Numbered from the stretch's first letter, positions 1 through 8,614 are shown. The stretch: 34,727 nucleotides of DNA from Corallococcus sp. (GCA_023663205.1 JAMPHX010000008.1:1-34727), one strand, 5' to 3'. Program-made: numbers and translations. The notes: generated by a model from the letters alone, not told the origin.

Positions 1-42
1 TAGGGCGGTAGTGGTTAAATAAACCTAAAAACCGCCCAAAAA
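1..42 (-). terminator. Possible terminator hairpin after tmRNA
   Basis: A 7-bp inverted repeat, GGGCGGT at 3-9 and ACCGCCC at 31-37, lies directly after the 3' end of the tmRNA gene on the minus strand. The loop is long (21 nt) and any U-run would lie outside the window, so this is only a probable terminator. Confidence 0.4.
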
Positions 43-415
43 TGGTGGAGGTGACGGGACTTGCACCCGTGTACCGACGCAAGATTGCGCGGCTTTCTAC
101 GTGTGTAGTTTCCGTTTGAAATTGTTGCGCGCAGGCAAAACGGACAAATACTTACGCGTTAAGATTGTAATTTTCGGCAACAACTCACAATCATTCGCTG
201 TTGCCTATTCGCACTGTCTGACATCGCGTCTACGCCGTGTGAAGCAACGTAGGGCGACGCGCTGCAATTAAATTAGGCAGCGTAAGCCATTTGATAAGAA
301 CGGCTTGTTGTTTTGCTATTGTTAGCGTTTAATTTGTTTTTGCATTGATGACGCAGATGCACTGCGACACGCTTACCGAACCTTCTTTACACCGGGCGAA
401 TCTGAAAACACCCCC
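43..415 (-). ncRNA. ssrA: Transfer-messenger RNA (tmRNA)
   Basis: tmRNA rescues ribosomes stalled on broken mRNAs and tags the nascent peptide for proteolysis. On the minus strand the 5' end GGGGGTG (415-409) pairs with CACCTCC next to an encoded CCA end (43-45), forming the tRNA-like acceptor stem; the T-arm GGGTGCAAGTCCCG precedes it. A tag reading frame starts with the resume codon GCT at 326 and ends with TAA at 273. It encodes ANNSKTTSRSYQMAYAA, ending in the small hydrophobic AA expected of a ClpXP degron. Length (373 nt) is normal for one-piece tmRNA. The tag is longer than the ~10-15 residues usual in Firmicutes. Exact ends are inferred from the acceptor stem. Confidence 0.95.
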
Positions 416-435
416 GTAAAAGTATTTACATTGCA

Positions 436-464
436 AGTATATCATATTCGCGAAAATAACGCAA
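436..464 (-). promoter_or_regulatory. Promoter of tmRNA gene
   Basis: Minus-strand -35 TTGCGT (464-459) and -10 TATACT (441-436) with a 17-nt spacer. The start would fall about 15 nt before the mature 5' end, consistent with RNase P trimming of a short leader. Confidence 0.7.
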
Positions 465-571
465 ATTGTTTGATTGAGGAAAAAGTAGAAATAAATTACG
501 TCGTCAATAATGCCGCATAGATAAAGCGACTATTGGCGGTAGTTATTATCAAAGCACAATATTCTGCTTTG

Positions 572-600
572 TTGACCGAGATGTCGACGTATGATATAAT
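572..600 (+). promoter_or_regulatory. SigA promoter for pyrophosphohydrolase gene
   Basis: TTGACC (572-577), 17-nt spacer, TATAAT (595-600), with an extended TG one base before the -10. The leader of about 78 nt contains a TGCGGTT/AACCGCA inverted repeat. Confidence 0.75.
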
Positions 601-684
601 TCAATAAACTTGCAGCAAATGCGTTACGACAGGTTGTTGTGCGGTTGAACCGCAGTGCCATCCGTATCGTAAAGGATGAAAATA

Positions 685-1005
685 ATGAAAAAAACATACA
701 ACAAATTGGTGCGGAACAAAATTCCCGAGATTATCGACGGTTCGGGCAAAGATTGTATCATAAGCGTTTTGTCCGACGAAGAATACGCCGTTAAGTTGGA
801 AACGAAGTTGGACGAAGAGTTTTCCGAGTACCGCGCAGAAGGGAGCGTAGAAGAATTGGCGGACATGGCGGAAGTGATTTACGCCATTGCAAATGCAAAG
901 GGAGTAAGCAGGGAAGAATTTGAAAATATACGTCTGCAAAAGTTGACCGAACGCGGCGGGTTTGACAAAAAAATTTTTTTGAAAGAAGTAATAACGCGCG
1001 ATTGA
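685..1005 (+). CDS. MazG-like nucleotide pyrophosphohydrolase (COG4997 type)
   Basis: Small all-alpha NTP pyrophosphatase of the phosphoribosyl-ATP pyrophosphohydrolase/MazG superfamily; such enzymes hydrolyse (d)NTPs or related nucleotides to monophosphate and PPi. The 106-residue protein begins MKKTYNKLVRNKIPEII, a start typical of this family, and carries the metal-binding ExxE...ExxD pattern in EEFSE and EELADM. The ATG at 685 is preferred over the one at 676, because AAAGGA (671-676) then sits 8 nt upstream instead of overlapping the start. It is preceded by a strong promoter at 572-600 and followed by an independent promoter, so it is probably a single-gene unit. The physiological substrate cannot be told from sequence. 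Confidence 0.85.
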   Translation: MKKTYNKLVRNKIPEIIDGSGKDCIISVLSDEEYAVKLETKLDEEFSEYRAEGSVEELADMAEVIYAIANAKGVSREEFENIRLQKLTERGGFDKKIFLKEVITRD

Positions 1006-1067
1006 CGGTCAAAGTAGGACGATATAATGAAATACAAGCGTAAATTTTTCTTTTTATGCGTCTGCCA

Positions 1068-1096
1068 TTGAATTTACGCGCATGACGTGGTACAAT
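1068..1096 (+). promoter_or_regulatory. Promoter of MFS-mgtC unit
   Basis: TTGAAT (1068-1073), 17-nt spacer, TACAAT (1091-1096). A 9-bp inverted repeat, GCGTAAATT at 1038-1046 and AATTTACGC at 1071-1079, straddles the -35 and could be an operator. Confidence 0.65.
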
Positions 1097-1127
1097 ATAC
1101 GATAGATTTTAAAGGGGAATGTCGGCT

Positions 1128-2723
1128 ATGTCAGATACGATTGTTGTCAAAAAATCCAATAAACTCGGCGGAAAAATTTGGACGTCCATCATATTGTTCG
1201 GTTTTATGGGGCAACTTGCTTGGATGGTGGAAAATATGTATTTTTCCACATATATCCAAAAGAATATTACCACCGACGGTTGGGCTACCAGCGCTACTGT
1301 TGCCGCAAGCGCAGTAGTAGCGGCATTAGTTACGATTTTGGGAGGAGCATTAACCGATCGATTGGGTAAACGCAAAGTATTTGTGTGTTGGGGCTATATT
1401 ATATGGGGTATAGTAACAGCGAGTTTTGCCTTTTTCGGAAATAATCACGTAACCGAAGATGACGTTGTGAAGGTGGTAATAATTTTTGTAATTATGGACT
1501 GCGTAATGACGGTGTTCGGGTCTATGGCAAACGATGCGGCATTTTCTTCGTGGATAACGGACGTTACGGATATAACCAATCGCGGATTTGTAGAGATAAT
1601 ATTGTCAATTATGCCGGTTGCGGCTTTGTTGGTAATATTTGTAGGGTTCAACGGGCTTACCGATGCGCACCGTTGGGATTTGTTTTTTATAATTCTCGGT
1701 TTATTGCCTGCCATAGTCGGAGTAATCGGATTGTTTATATTTAAAGACAGTCCGTCTTTGAAACCCGATAAATCGGGAAAATATATGGCGGAAGTTATAT
1801 ACGGATTCAAGCCGAGCACTATCAAAAAGAACAAAATGATATACATTTGTCTTATAGGTATGATGTTTTCCGGTCTTGCAATGCAAATGTGGCAACCGTA
1901 TATGATAATGCTTTTGCAGTACACTTTGGGTTTCGGCGACGGGTTTGTTATACCTCTTGCGGCAGTAGTATTGCTTTCGGCGGCGGTAGCGGTAGCAGGC
2001 GGCAAAATAATGGATAAATACGGCAAAGATAAAATGTTTTATCCTGTTGCTGCGGCAGGCGTTGTAGGCGGGTTGCTTGTTTATTTTATAAAGTTTACAA
2101 GCGGTAACGCAATTGCTACTTATGTAATGTTTATTCTCGGCGGAACGCTGATAGAGGGGGCGTCGTTGCTTATGGCGGGATTGTTCAATGCTTCGGCGCG
2201 CGATTATACTCCGAGCGATAAGGCAGGCTGCTTCCAAGGAATAAGAATTGTAATATACGTAACATTGCCTATGATAATTGCAAGTATCGTGTTGCCGTTT
2301 ATCATAGACGGATTCGGACCCGTTGTCGAAAAATACAATGTGGCACCCGCTCCCGGCTATTTCCCCATACCGGAAATTCTTGACAGTTACGGACAAATTG
2401 TAACTTATGAAATAGGCAAACACGTATATCCGTACGAACTGTTTTTGTTTTCTGCCATAGCCGCGGCATTTGTGTTTGTACCTGCGGTTATAGTAAAGAG
2501 GGAAAACAAAAAATTCCGCGCGGAAAAACTTGCCGAAATACACGCAATAGACACCGCGGCGGATAGTGCGGAAGCAATCGCAAATACGGATGTTGTTGAG
2601 GACGTTAACCGCAGCGCAAACGCCGACGGCGCCGCTGCAAATGCGGAAGTTGCGGAAAATGAAAATATATCGGATGGTACGGAAGAAACGGAAACACAAC
2701 CGTCGGAGGATAAAACAGAATAA
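1128..2723 (+). CDS. MFS transporter, GPH (glycoside-pentoside-hexuronide) symporter-like
   Basis: A 531-residue polytopic membrane protein with about 12 predicted helices. The loop after helix 2 reads GGALTDRLGKRKVFVCWG, the MFS signature as found in the GPH/melibiose-permease branch, which co-transports sugars with cations. The ATG at 1128 is chosen because AAAGGGG (1111-1117) is 10 nt upstream; the ATG at 1119 lies on top of it. The C-terminal ~70 residues are a hydrophilic, Ala/Glu/Asp-rich tail with no recognisable domain, longer than usual. It shares a promoter with the MgtC-family gene 15 nt downstream. No glycosidase or regulator is adjacent, so the substrate is unknown. A related transporter lies at 25163-26902. 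Confidence 0.85.
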   Translation: MSDTIVVKKSNKLGGKIWTSIILFGFMGQLAWMVENMYFSTYIQKNITTDGWATSATVAASAVVAALVTILGGALTDRLGKRKVFVCWGYIIWGIVTASFAFFGNNHVTEDDVVKVVIIFVIMDCVMTVFGSMANDAAFSSWITDVTDITNRGFVEIILSIMPVAALLVIFVGFNGLTDAHRWDLFFIILGLLPAIVGVIGLFIFKDSPSLKPDKSGKYMAEVIYGFKPSTIKKNKMIYICLIGMMFSGLAMQMWQPYMIMLLQYTLGFGDGFVIPLAAVVLLSAAVAVAGGKIMDKYGKDKMFYPVAAAGVVGGLLVYFIKFTSGNAIATYVMFILGGTLIEGASLLMAGLFNASARDYTPSDKAGCFQGIRIVIYVTLPMIIASIVLPFIIDGFGPVVEKYNVAPAPGYFPIPEILDSYGQIVTYEIGKHVYPYELFLFSAIAAAFVFVPAVIVKRENKKFRAEKLAEIHAIDTAADSAEAIANTDVVEDVNRSANADGAAANAEVAENENISDGTEETETQPSEDKTE

Positions 2724-2738
2724 AACGGAGCAGTAAAA

Positions 2739-3410
2739 ATGTTTGAAGAATTATTCGGAATGTGGGAAAAGGAACTTATTTGCCTTGCCCGCATAGTGTT
2801 TGCGGGCATACTCGGCATTGCGTTGGGTTACGAGCGTATGCTGCGCGAAAAGGAAGCGGGTATAAGAACTCACTTCGTCGTAGCCGTAGGCGCGGCGTTG
2901 CTTATGATAATAAGCAAATACGCCTTCGAAGGCGAAACGGCAGATAGGGCGCGTATTGCGGCGCAGGTTGTTTCGGGAATAGGCTTTTTGGGAGCGGGAA
3001 TGATTATTTACCGCAGAGAGGCTTTGCACGGACTTACAACTGCGGGAGTAGTGTGGCTGACTGCTGCAATAGGTATGGCTGCCGGTGCCGGTTTGTATAT
3101 ATTGGCATTGGGAAGTTGCTTTATTACCATATTGGTGCAATCGCTGCTGCATCTGAACGTCAAAAAACTGGCGTCCAAGCGTTACAATATGATTTCTATC
3201 AACTTTGTTTTCAGCGAGGAAACCGTCAAATATTTAAAAGAAACATTCGAGGCAGTGTCTTTTACGCGGTTTAAGGCGTACGACAAAGACGGCGTGGTGG
3301 TTGCCGATGCCGTTGTGCGCACATCGCATAACTGTTCTGCGGAACAACTTGCCAATATGCTGGTGGAGAACAAAAACGTAATCTCCATCGAACGCATAAA
3401 CGACAATTGA
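2739..3410 (+). CDS. MgtC/SapB family membrane protein
   Basis: A 223-residue protein. The N-terminal ~130 residues hold four to five hydrophobic helices with the family signatures LGYERMLREKEAGIRTH and GIGFLGAGMI; the C-terminal ~80 residues are soluble and ACT-like. MgtC proteins modulate Mg2+ or membrane energetics (inhibition of F-ATPase in Salmonella), but many Firmicutes homologues have no assigned role. GGAG at 2727-2730 is 8 nt before the ATG. It follows the MFS gene by 15 nt and is probably co-transcribed with it; no magnesium-sensing leader was recognised. Confidence 0.9.
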   Translation: MFEELFGMWEKELICLARIVFAGILGIALGYERMLREKEAGIRTHFVVAVGAALLMIISKYAFEGETADRARIAAQVVSGIGFLGAGMIIYRREALHGLTTAGVVWLTAAIGMAAGAGLYILALGSCFITILVQSLLHLNVKKLASKRYNMISINFVFSEETVKYLKETFEAVSFTRFKAYDKDGVVVADAVVRTSHNCSAEQLANMLVENKNVISIERINDN

Positions 3411-3539
3411 CGGTCGGGTTGCAGATATAGGCAACATCTATGCGCAGTGCATATTTGCCGCCGCACACAATGTTGCGCGGATTTGCGGCAAACGTGCAGA
3501 TAACGGCGGCGGTTAAAACCAAGTAAATAATGTCAGAAT

Positions 3540-3608
3540 AAAATAATAATATAAATAAAATGCACCTCCGAAGTCGGACAGAGTATGAACAACTTTTGAG
3601 GTGCATTT
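3540..3608 (-). terminator. Intrinsic terminator of DUF2804 gene
   Basis: Minus strand: AAATGCACCTC (3608-3598) and GAGGTGCATTT (3568-3558) form an 11-bp stem with a 29-nt loop, followed by a T-rich stretch down to 3540. It lies about 70 nt past the stop codon. It could also act weakly on the plus strand. Confidence 0.65.
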
Positions 3609-3675
3609 CACTTACAGTTTGCCTATTTGCATTGTAAACAAAACGTATATTAGGGTAAACTCGGATTCAAAGGCA

Positions 3676-4707
3676 TTACCATTTGTTAAACACTTTTTCC
3701 GCAAAGCCCAATTTGTCGGTAATATACAATACGTCGCCGTCATCGAGAGTAAACCGTCCGCTGAATTTTCCGAAAACTTGGTGTTGACGGCTTGCTATTA
3801 TCCCTATGTCGGTTATATCTTTGCGGTCTATTATCGGCACGAAATCCAAATACAGCCTGTCGTCGTCCGAAGTAAACGTCCAAGGCGACATATAATCGTC
3901 TTTGCCGTGTTTGTCTTTCGGAATATTGAATGTAACTTGGTTCAATTTGTGCGCTATGCCGTCTACAAACAACATATTTTCGGAGGCTTTGCTTGTATCT
4001 CCGAAGCCGTAGCCGAGGTTAAATCCAAATGTCCGTCCGTCGTCGAGGCGCGTTTGCAGACTTGCCCAGTACCAAGTGTTTTTGTAAGTCCAAATACCTC
4101 TGCCCCAATCCAGCGTACCCAGCGAATCGGATTTGTCGAATTCGTACCGTTTGCCGTTTACCGTTACAAAGCCTTCCGCCGTCATGCAATTTATCTTTGT
4201 GTTGTAGTAAAATGCGTGTTTCTTTTTGAAAGGGGTGGCTATTACCATATAGTCTTGCGGAAATTGCGTCAGAGTCAACTCGCAGGAAAGCGGCAGTTTG
4301 TTGTCAAATCGCGCAAAATCGCATTTTAACACCCGTTTGTCATCGCGCTTTACAAACGAAAACCTTACGCGTTTATCTGCGTAATGAACGTCGCCTTCTT
4401 CTGCGGTAGAGGGCAGTTTGAGTTTTCCGAAAGTAAAAAACTTCATTACGCTTGTGGTTTTGTACGACGGTTTTTCAAAATCGAGAAAACTTGCCGAAAG
4501 CAGCGACATGTAACTGTTATCCGCAACCGTCAACGCAACGGCATATCTTCCGTTGGTAACAATGTAGTAATCCCATTCTTTTATTTTCCACTTGTGATTT
4601 TTTATGTCCGTTCGGCGGTATTCTTTTATCAGACGGGTGTGATAGCCTGCTTCGTTCAAGTGTCCTTTTGTGTCGAGAAGTTTGCCTTCCGTAAGTTTGT
4701 GTTGCAT
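3676..4707 (-). CDS. DUF2804 family protein
   Basis: A 343-residue soluble protein recognised as DUF2804 from its N-terminal LTEGKLLDTKGHLNEAGY followed by a Tyr/Trp-rich beta fold, including SLGTLDWGRGIWTYKNTWYW and TFGFNLGYGFGD. The family is distantly like lipocalin/hydroxyneurosporene-synthase beta barrels; its function is unknown. No signal peptide is visible, so it should be cytoplasmic. Strong ribosome site AAAGGGG, 5 nt before the ATG. It is a monocistronic minus-strand gene between two plus-strand units, with its own terminator. Confidence 0.85.
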   Translation of the reverse strand: MQHKLTEGKLLDTKGHLNEAGYHTRLIKEYRRTDIKNHKWKIKEWDYYIVTNGRYAVALTVADNSYMSLLSASFLDFEKPSYKTTSVMKFFTFGKLKLPSTAEEGDVHYADKRVRFSFVKRDDKRVLKCDFARFDNKLPLSCELTLTQFPQDYMVIATPFKKKHAFYYNTKINCMTAEGFVTVNGKRYEFDKSDSLGTLDWGRGIWTYKNTWYWASLQTRLDDGRTFGFNLGYGFGDTSKASENMLFVDGIAHKLNQVTFNIPKDKHGKDDYMSPWTFTSDDDRLYLDFVPIIDRKDITDIGIIASRQHQVFGKFSGRFTLDDGDVLYITDKLGFAEKVFNKW

Positions 4708-5090
4708 AGTTTTCCCCTTTTATTTGTTGTTATTGTAAGCGGCGTATAGATTGCGCGGTGCAAACGAGTTTGCCGCAAAGCACATCGGAGATGTTTGAAC
4801 GGAAACAATAATCTGCGTGTTTGCGAAATTCGACAATAGAGCGATAGGTCGAATCGCGGTTGTTGCGGCATACAGACTTGCTACGCTGTTTCCGCGTCAC
4901 TGCCGCTCGCGCAAGCAGCCGATACAGATGAGATTTGCGAGATTGCTTTTAGCGCGGCATTGCTGTCCGTCATATTTGCTTTGCAATGATTTGTGAGCAT
5001 TTTGCTGTGGAAGTCGGACGTTTTTACAATTAAATTATAACATTATATTTTGCGTAAATCAATAGACAACGGGAAAAATCCGCTATTAGG
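4708..5090. other. Intergenic region, divergent, no gene seen
   Basis: About 380 nt between the divergent DUF2804 and mrnC genes. No credible reading frame with a ribosome site, tRNA or strong hairpin was found. It should carry the DUF2804 promoter, but no good -35/-10 pair could be assigned; TACAAT on the minus strand near 4735 is a possible -10. Confidence 0.5.
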
Positions 5091-5119
5091 TTGTTAAATT
5101 TTTGCTATTGTGGTACAAT
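5091..5119 (+). promoter_or_regulatory. SigA promoter of the mrnC-recR operon
   Basis: TTGTTA (5091-5096), 17-nt spacer, TACAAT (5114-5119), about 20 nt before the mrnC ATG. No other promoter was obvious until after recR, so it may drive all six genes. Confidence 0.7.
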
Positions 5120-5139
5120 CGAATAAACGGAGAGTGCAA

Positions 5140-5550
5140 ATGAGTTTTTTCAAGTCCCTAAGCGTCAAGCAAGCAAAGAATATGAGTCCGCTGTCTTTGG
5201 CATACGTGGGCGATGCCGTGCACGGTTTGATTGTGCGTGAAAAACTTGTCGACGCGTCCGACGCCAAAACAAAGGAACTGCACAGACTTGCAACGGGCGA
5301 GGTAAATGCGGCGGCGCAGGCGCGTCTTGCCGAAAAGGTGTTTGAAACGCTGACGGATGACGAAAAGGATATTTTTATGCGCGGACGCAACGGAAAGACG
5401 CATCACGTGGCAAAAAATCAAACTTTGCACGACTACAAACTTGCCACGGCAATAGAGGCAGTAATAGGATATTTGTATCTTACGGGCAAGACCGAGCGGA
5501 TTTTGCAACTGCTTTGTACGGGAGAAACGACAAATGAAGATAGACGGTAA
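5140..5550 (+). CDS. mrnC: Mini-ribonuclease III (23S rRNA maturation)
   Basis: Mini-III is a dimeric RNase III-like endonuclease without a dsRNA-binding domain that trims the ends of 23S rRNA precursor. The 136-residue protein has the family signature LSLAYVGDAVHGLIVRE with the catalytic Asp and, near the C terminus, AIEAVIGYLYL containing the second metal-binding Glu. GGAGAG (5129-5134) is 5 nt before the ATG at 5140; the upstream GTG at 5110 overlaps the promoter and is rejected. Its last 17 bases overlap rlmB. The neighbourhood mrnC-rlmB-sigH is standard in Firmicutes. Confidence 0.93.
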   Translation: MSFFKSLSVKQAKNMSPLSLAYVGDAVHGLIVREKLVDASDAKTKELHRLATGEVNAAAQARLAEKVFETLTDDEKDIFMRGRNGKTHHVAKNQTLHDYKLATAIEAVIGYLYLTGKTERILQLLCTGETTNEDRR

Positions 5551-6238
5551 AAACGCCGTAACCGAAGCGCTGCGCGGCGAAATAAATATAGACAAAATTT
5601 TGATAGAAAAGGGATTGGAAAGTTCCGATATTGCGCGTCTTGCCAAAAGCAAAGGCGTAAAGACGCAGTATGTGGAAAAATCCGTCTTGGATAAAGAAAG
5701 TCCAAGCGGCAAACACCGCGGATACGTTGCATACGCAAGCGAATACGAATACTGTCAAATCGAAGATTTGCTGCAAAAGGAAAATCCCTTTGTTATAGTG
5801 TTGGAGGAAATCAACGACCCTCACAACCTCGGAAGCATAATTCGCGTGTGCGAATGCGCCGGCGCAGACGGAATAATAATAGGCAAAAACCGTCAGGCAC
5901 AGGTAAACGAAACGGTCGTCAGATGTTCGGCAGGCGCGGTATCTCATGTAAAAATTGCGCGCGTAACAAACATCAATTCGGCTATTGAAACTCTCAAAGA
6001 CGCGGGAGTTTGGACGTATTGCGCCGATATGGACGGGCAAAGCATATACCAAACCGATTAGACAGGCTCAGTCGCGCTTGTAATAGGCGGCGAAGGCAAA
6101 GGAATTTCGCGTCTAACCAAGAGTTTGTGCGACGGCGTGGTGTCGTTGCCGCTCAAAGGCAAGGTAAATTCTTTGAACGCTTCGGTTGCCTGCGGCATTG
6201 CCGTTTACGAAGCGTTAAGACAGAGGGAACACATTTGA
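5534..6238 (+). pseudogene. rlmB: 23S rRNA 2'-O-methyltransferase RlmB/TrmH family, interrupted by in-frame TAG
   Basis: SpoU/TrmH-family enzyme that in the intact form 2'-O-methylates 23S rRNA (G2251 in E. coli) using SAM. Translation from ATG 5534 gives 175 residues with the substrate-binding start MKIDGKNAVTEALRG and motif 1 (EINDPHNLGSIIR), then TAG at 6059-6061. The same frame continues without a further stop to TGA 6236-6238 and encodes the missing SAM-binding knot: ALVIGGEGKG (motif 2) and SLPLKGKVNSLNASVA (motif 3). Family members usually read D-L-T-G at the stop position, so one change (TTG to TAG) explains it. Full length would be 234 residues, normal for the family, and its true stop overlaps the sigH start. 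Nonsense mutation, assembly error and readthrough are all possible. The truncated product should be inactive. Confidence 0.85.
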
Positions 6239-6777
6239 CCGAACTTATACAAAAAGCCAAAAACGGAGACAGCGAAGCGCTTGCTTGTATTGTAGCGGAA
6301 TACAAAGGTCTTGTGCGCAGCGTCGCCAACAAGTTTTATCTTGTGGGAGGCAACAAGGACGATTTGTTGCAGGAAGGAATGATAGGCTTGTTCAATGCCG
6401 TAACCGATTACGACCAATCAAAGGGCGCATTTCCGTCCTTTGTCAAACTGTGCGTACTGCGGCAAGTTATTCGCGCGGTCAAAACCGATTCCGCAAACAA
6501 AAACAAGCCGCTTTCCAATTACGTGGAACTGTCAAGTTTGTACGGAGTAGCAGAAAACGGCATAAATCCGCTGGAAATACTTATCGACAAAGAACTGTCC
6601 GAAAGAATGAAACAAATAATAGCAAGCAGTTTGACCTCAACGGAAAAAAAGACTTTGCAACTGTTTTTGCAGGGCTACGGTTACGATGAAATTTGCAAAT
6701 CTTTGGGCAAAAGTTACAAATCGGTTGACGGCGCATTGCAGCGCGCCCGCAAAAAATTGCTTGCAGTAAAGGAGTAA
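6235..6777 (+). CDS. sigH: RNA polymerase sigma factor SigH family
   Basis: A 180-residue sigma-70 family protein resembling SigH (sigma-30), the transition-state/early-sporulation sigma of Firmicutes. Region 2 includes DLLQEGMIGLFNAVTDYD (core binding and -10 recognition); region 4 near the C terminus has a helix-turn-helix YDEICKSLGKSYKSVDGAL. The start is a TTG at 6235 that overlaps the rlmB TGA (TTGA), with AGAGGG at 6222-6227 seven bases upstream; this implies translational coupling to full-length rlmB. The B. subtilis order mrnC-rlmB-yacP-sigH is kept except that yacP is missing. The match to SigH rests on region 2 and on context. Confidence 0.85.
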   Translation: MTELIQKAKNGDSEALACIVAEYKGLVRSVANKFYLVGGNKDDLLQEGMIGLFNAVTDYDQSKGAFPSFVKLCVLRQVIRAVKTDSANKNKPLSNYVELSSLYGVAENGINPLEILIDKELSERMKQIIASSLTSTEKKTLQLFLQGYGYDEICKSLGKSYKSVDGALQRARKKLLAVKE

Positions 6778-6781
6778 ACAG

Positions 6782-8260
6782 ATGAACTACGTAGCGTTGT
6801 ACCGCAAATACCGTCCGGAAACTTTTGACGGAGTAATAGGGCAAGACCACATCGTGACTACGCTCAAAAATCAAATAAAAACCGACAAAGTATCGCACGC
6901 ATATCTTTTTTGCGGTACGCGCGGAACGGGTAAAACCAGCACGGCAAAGATATTTGCCCGCGCAATAAACTGCGTTGAGAGCACCGACGGCAATCCTTGC
7001 GGTAAGTGCGATGCCTGCACCAAACTATCCCAAACCAATTTGGACATAATAGAAATGGACGCGGCAAGCAACAACGGCGTAGATTACGCAAGAGATATCC
7101 GCGAAAAGGTACAGTTTCCGCCGCAAATAGGCAGGTACAAAGTGTACATCATAGACGAAGTTCATATGCTGAGCCAAGGTGCGTTCAACGCTTTGCTCAA
7201 AACATTGGAAGAACCGCCCAAGCACGCCGTGTTTATACTTTGTACGACGGAAGTGCACAAAATCCCCGCAACCATACTGTCGCGTTGTATGCGGTTTGAT
7301 TTCCGTCTTGTGCCTACCGAGCAACTTGCCGACCACGTTGCGTCCATATACGATGCCGAAGGCAAAAAATACACGCGCGAAGCGGTAAACGCAATTGCCG
7401 TGGCGGGCGAAGGAAGCGTAAGAGACAGTTTGTCCATTGCTGACAGATGCTTTACTTTGGGCGAAGGAAAACTGACGTACGACGATGTAATGTCGGTACT
7501 GGGAGTGTCCTCCCGCGAGGCTGTCGCGCAACTTGCCGATGCAGTCATCAACTGCAATACGGGCGAGATTTTCCAAAGCATATACAAACTTATTTCGCAA
7601 GGCAAGGACGTTGGCAGACTTTGCAAAGATTTGTCGCAGTATATGCGCGACGCGCTGGTTTGCCGTACTTGCAAAAATGCCGAAAAAATGCTGTGCTTGC
7701 CAAGCGAGGCGTTTGCTTCTCTCAAAAGAACAGCCGATACGGCAACTAACGACAAATTGCTGTATGCAATCGACAGTCTGTCGCGTTTGGAAGCGGATTT
7801 GCGTTTTGCTTTCTCGCCGCAAACATTGTTGGAAGCGGTAGTACTGCGCATTGCGTCGAGCAGCGGCGAAGTGGACGTTGCAGGTTTGGACAGACGGCTG
7901 TCGCGGTTGGAGTCACAGCCGCAAAACTTAAATGCGGCAAGTATGCTTGTTGTGGACAGAACCAATTTTCAATCAATATGGAGCGCGGTAAAAGTGGAGT
8001 TGGAACGTGCAAACAAACCGCTTCTTACGGCGTTGTGGAAGGAAGTCGATGCCAAGAAAGAGGGCGAAGAATTTGTAATTACCTGCAAAAAGGGCGAGTA
8101 CAATTTGATAATGGAAGAATATTTCCCCTATTTGCAGGAAATATTGAAACGGCTTGTGGGAATGACCCTCAGGGTACAACTCAAAGAAGAACAAAAGGTA
8201 GATATAAACAAACAGTTGTCCGAACTGGGCGACAACGTAAAGTTTACAAATAAAGGTTAA
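6782..8260 (+). CDS. dnaX: DNA polymerase III subunit gamma/tau
   Basis: AAA+ clamp-loader subunit that loads the beta sliding clamp at the replication fork. The 492-residue protein starts MNYVALYRKYRPETFDGVIG, with Walker A GTRGTGKTS near residue 45, a four-Cys zinc module (CVE...CGKCDAC), DEVHMLS (Walker B), and the SRC sensor in TILSRCMRFDF. Domain III and a C-terminal region of about 130 residues follow. AAGGAG lies in the end of sigH, 4 nt upstream. The protein is at the short end for tau, and no programmed frameshift slippery site was recognised. It begins the dnaX-ebfC-recR cluster conserved across bacteria. Confidence 0.95.
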   Translation: MNYVALYRKYRPETFDGVIGQDHIVTTLKNQIKTDKVSHAYLFCGTRGTGKTSTAKIFARAINCVESTDGNPCGKCDACTKLSQTNLDIIEMDAASNNGVDYARDIREKVQFPPQIGRYKVYIIDEVHMLSQGAFNALLKTLEEPPKHAVFILCTTEVHKIPATILSRCMRFDFRLVPTEQLADHVASIYDAEGKKYTREAVNAIAVAGEGSVRDSLSIADRCFTLGEGKLTYDDVMSVLGVSSREAVAQLADAVINCNTGEIFQSIYKLISQGKDVGRLCKDLSQYMRDALVCRTCKNAEKMLCLPSEAFASLKRTADTATNDKLLYAIDSLSRLEADLRFAFSPQTLLEAVVLRIASSSGEVDVAGLDRRLSRLESQPQNLNAASMLVVDRTNFQSIWSAVKVELERANKPLLTALWKEVDAKKEGEEFVITCKKGEYNLIMEEYFPYLQEILKRLVGMTLRVQLKEEQKVDINKQLSELGDNVKFTNKG

Positions 8261-8271
8261 GGAGCGATATT

Positions 8272-8613
8272 ATGGGTAACAAATACGGCTACAACGGCGC
8301 CGGCGGAATGGGCGGCGGAATGCAGAACTTGATGAAACAAGCGCAGCAAATGCAGCAAAAACTATTGGAAGCGCAAGCGCAATTGGAAGAAACGGAAGTT
8401 ACGGGCAGCGCAAGCGGCGGTATGGTAAGCGTAAATTGCAATTGCAAAAAGACAATCACTGCCATTTCTATACGTCCCGAAGCGGTTGACCCCGACGACG
8501 TTGAAATGTTGGAAGATTTGATTCTTGCTGCGGTAAACGACGCATATACAAAGGCTCAGGCGGAAGAAGACCGTCTTATGGCGCCCTTTGCCGCAATGAA
8601 AGGATTGATGTAG
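8272..8613 (+). CDS. ebfC: Nucleoid-associated protein EbfC/YbaB
   Basis: Small dimeric DNA-binding protein found between dnaX and recR in most bacteria; role in nucleoid organisation or repair. The 113-residue protein has a Gly/Asn/Met-rich N-terminal tail, then MQNLMKQAQQMQQKLLEAQ, an amphipathic helix typical of YbaB, and the core ATGxASGG-like segment GSASGGMVSV. AAGGAG is well placed before ATG 8272. It ends with TAG, one base before the recR ATG; this shows that TAG works as a normal stop in this genome. Confidence 0.93.
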   Translation: MGNKYGYNGAGGMGGGMQNLMKQAQQMQQKLLEAQAQLEETEVTGSASGGMVSVNCNCKKTITAISIRPEAVDPDDVEMLEDLILAAVNDAYTKAQAEEDRLMAPFAAMKGLM

Positions 8614-8614
8614 T

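Noticed and set aside
3601..4329. Plus-strand 242-codon frame
   Set aside because: Antisense shadow of the DUF2804 gene, with no ribosome site and no family likeness.
6010..6234. Upstream extension of SigH
   Set aside because: That part is the shadow frame of the rlmB 3' half; the TTG at 6235 with AGAGGG fits the SigH N terminus.
5534..6238. Genome-wide TAG reassignment to explain rlmB
   Set aside because: ebfC (8611-8613) and proS (19935-19937) end in TAG exactly at expected lengths, so TAG terminates normally.
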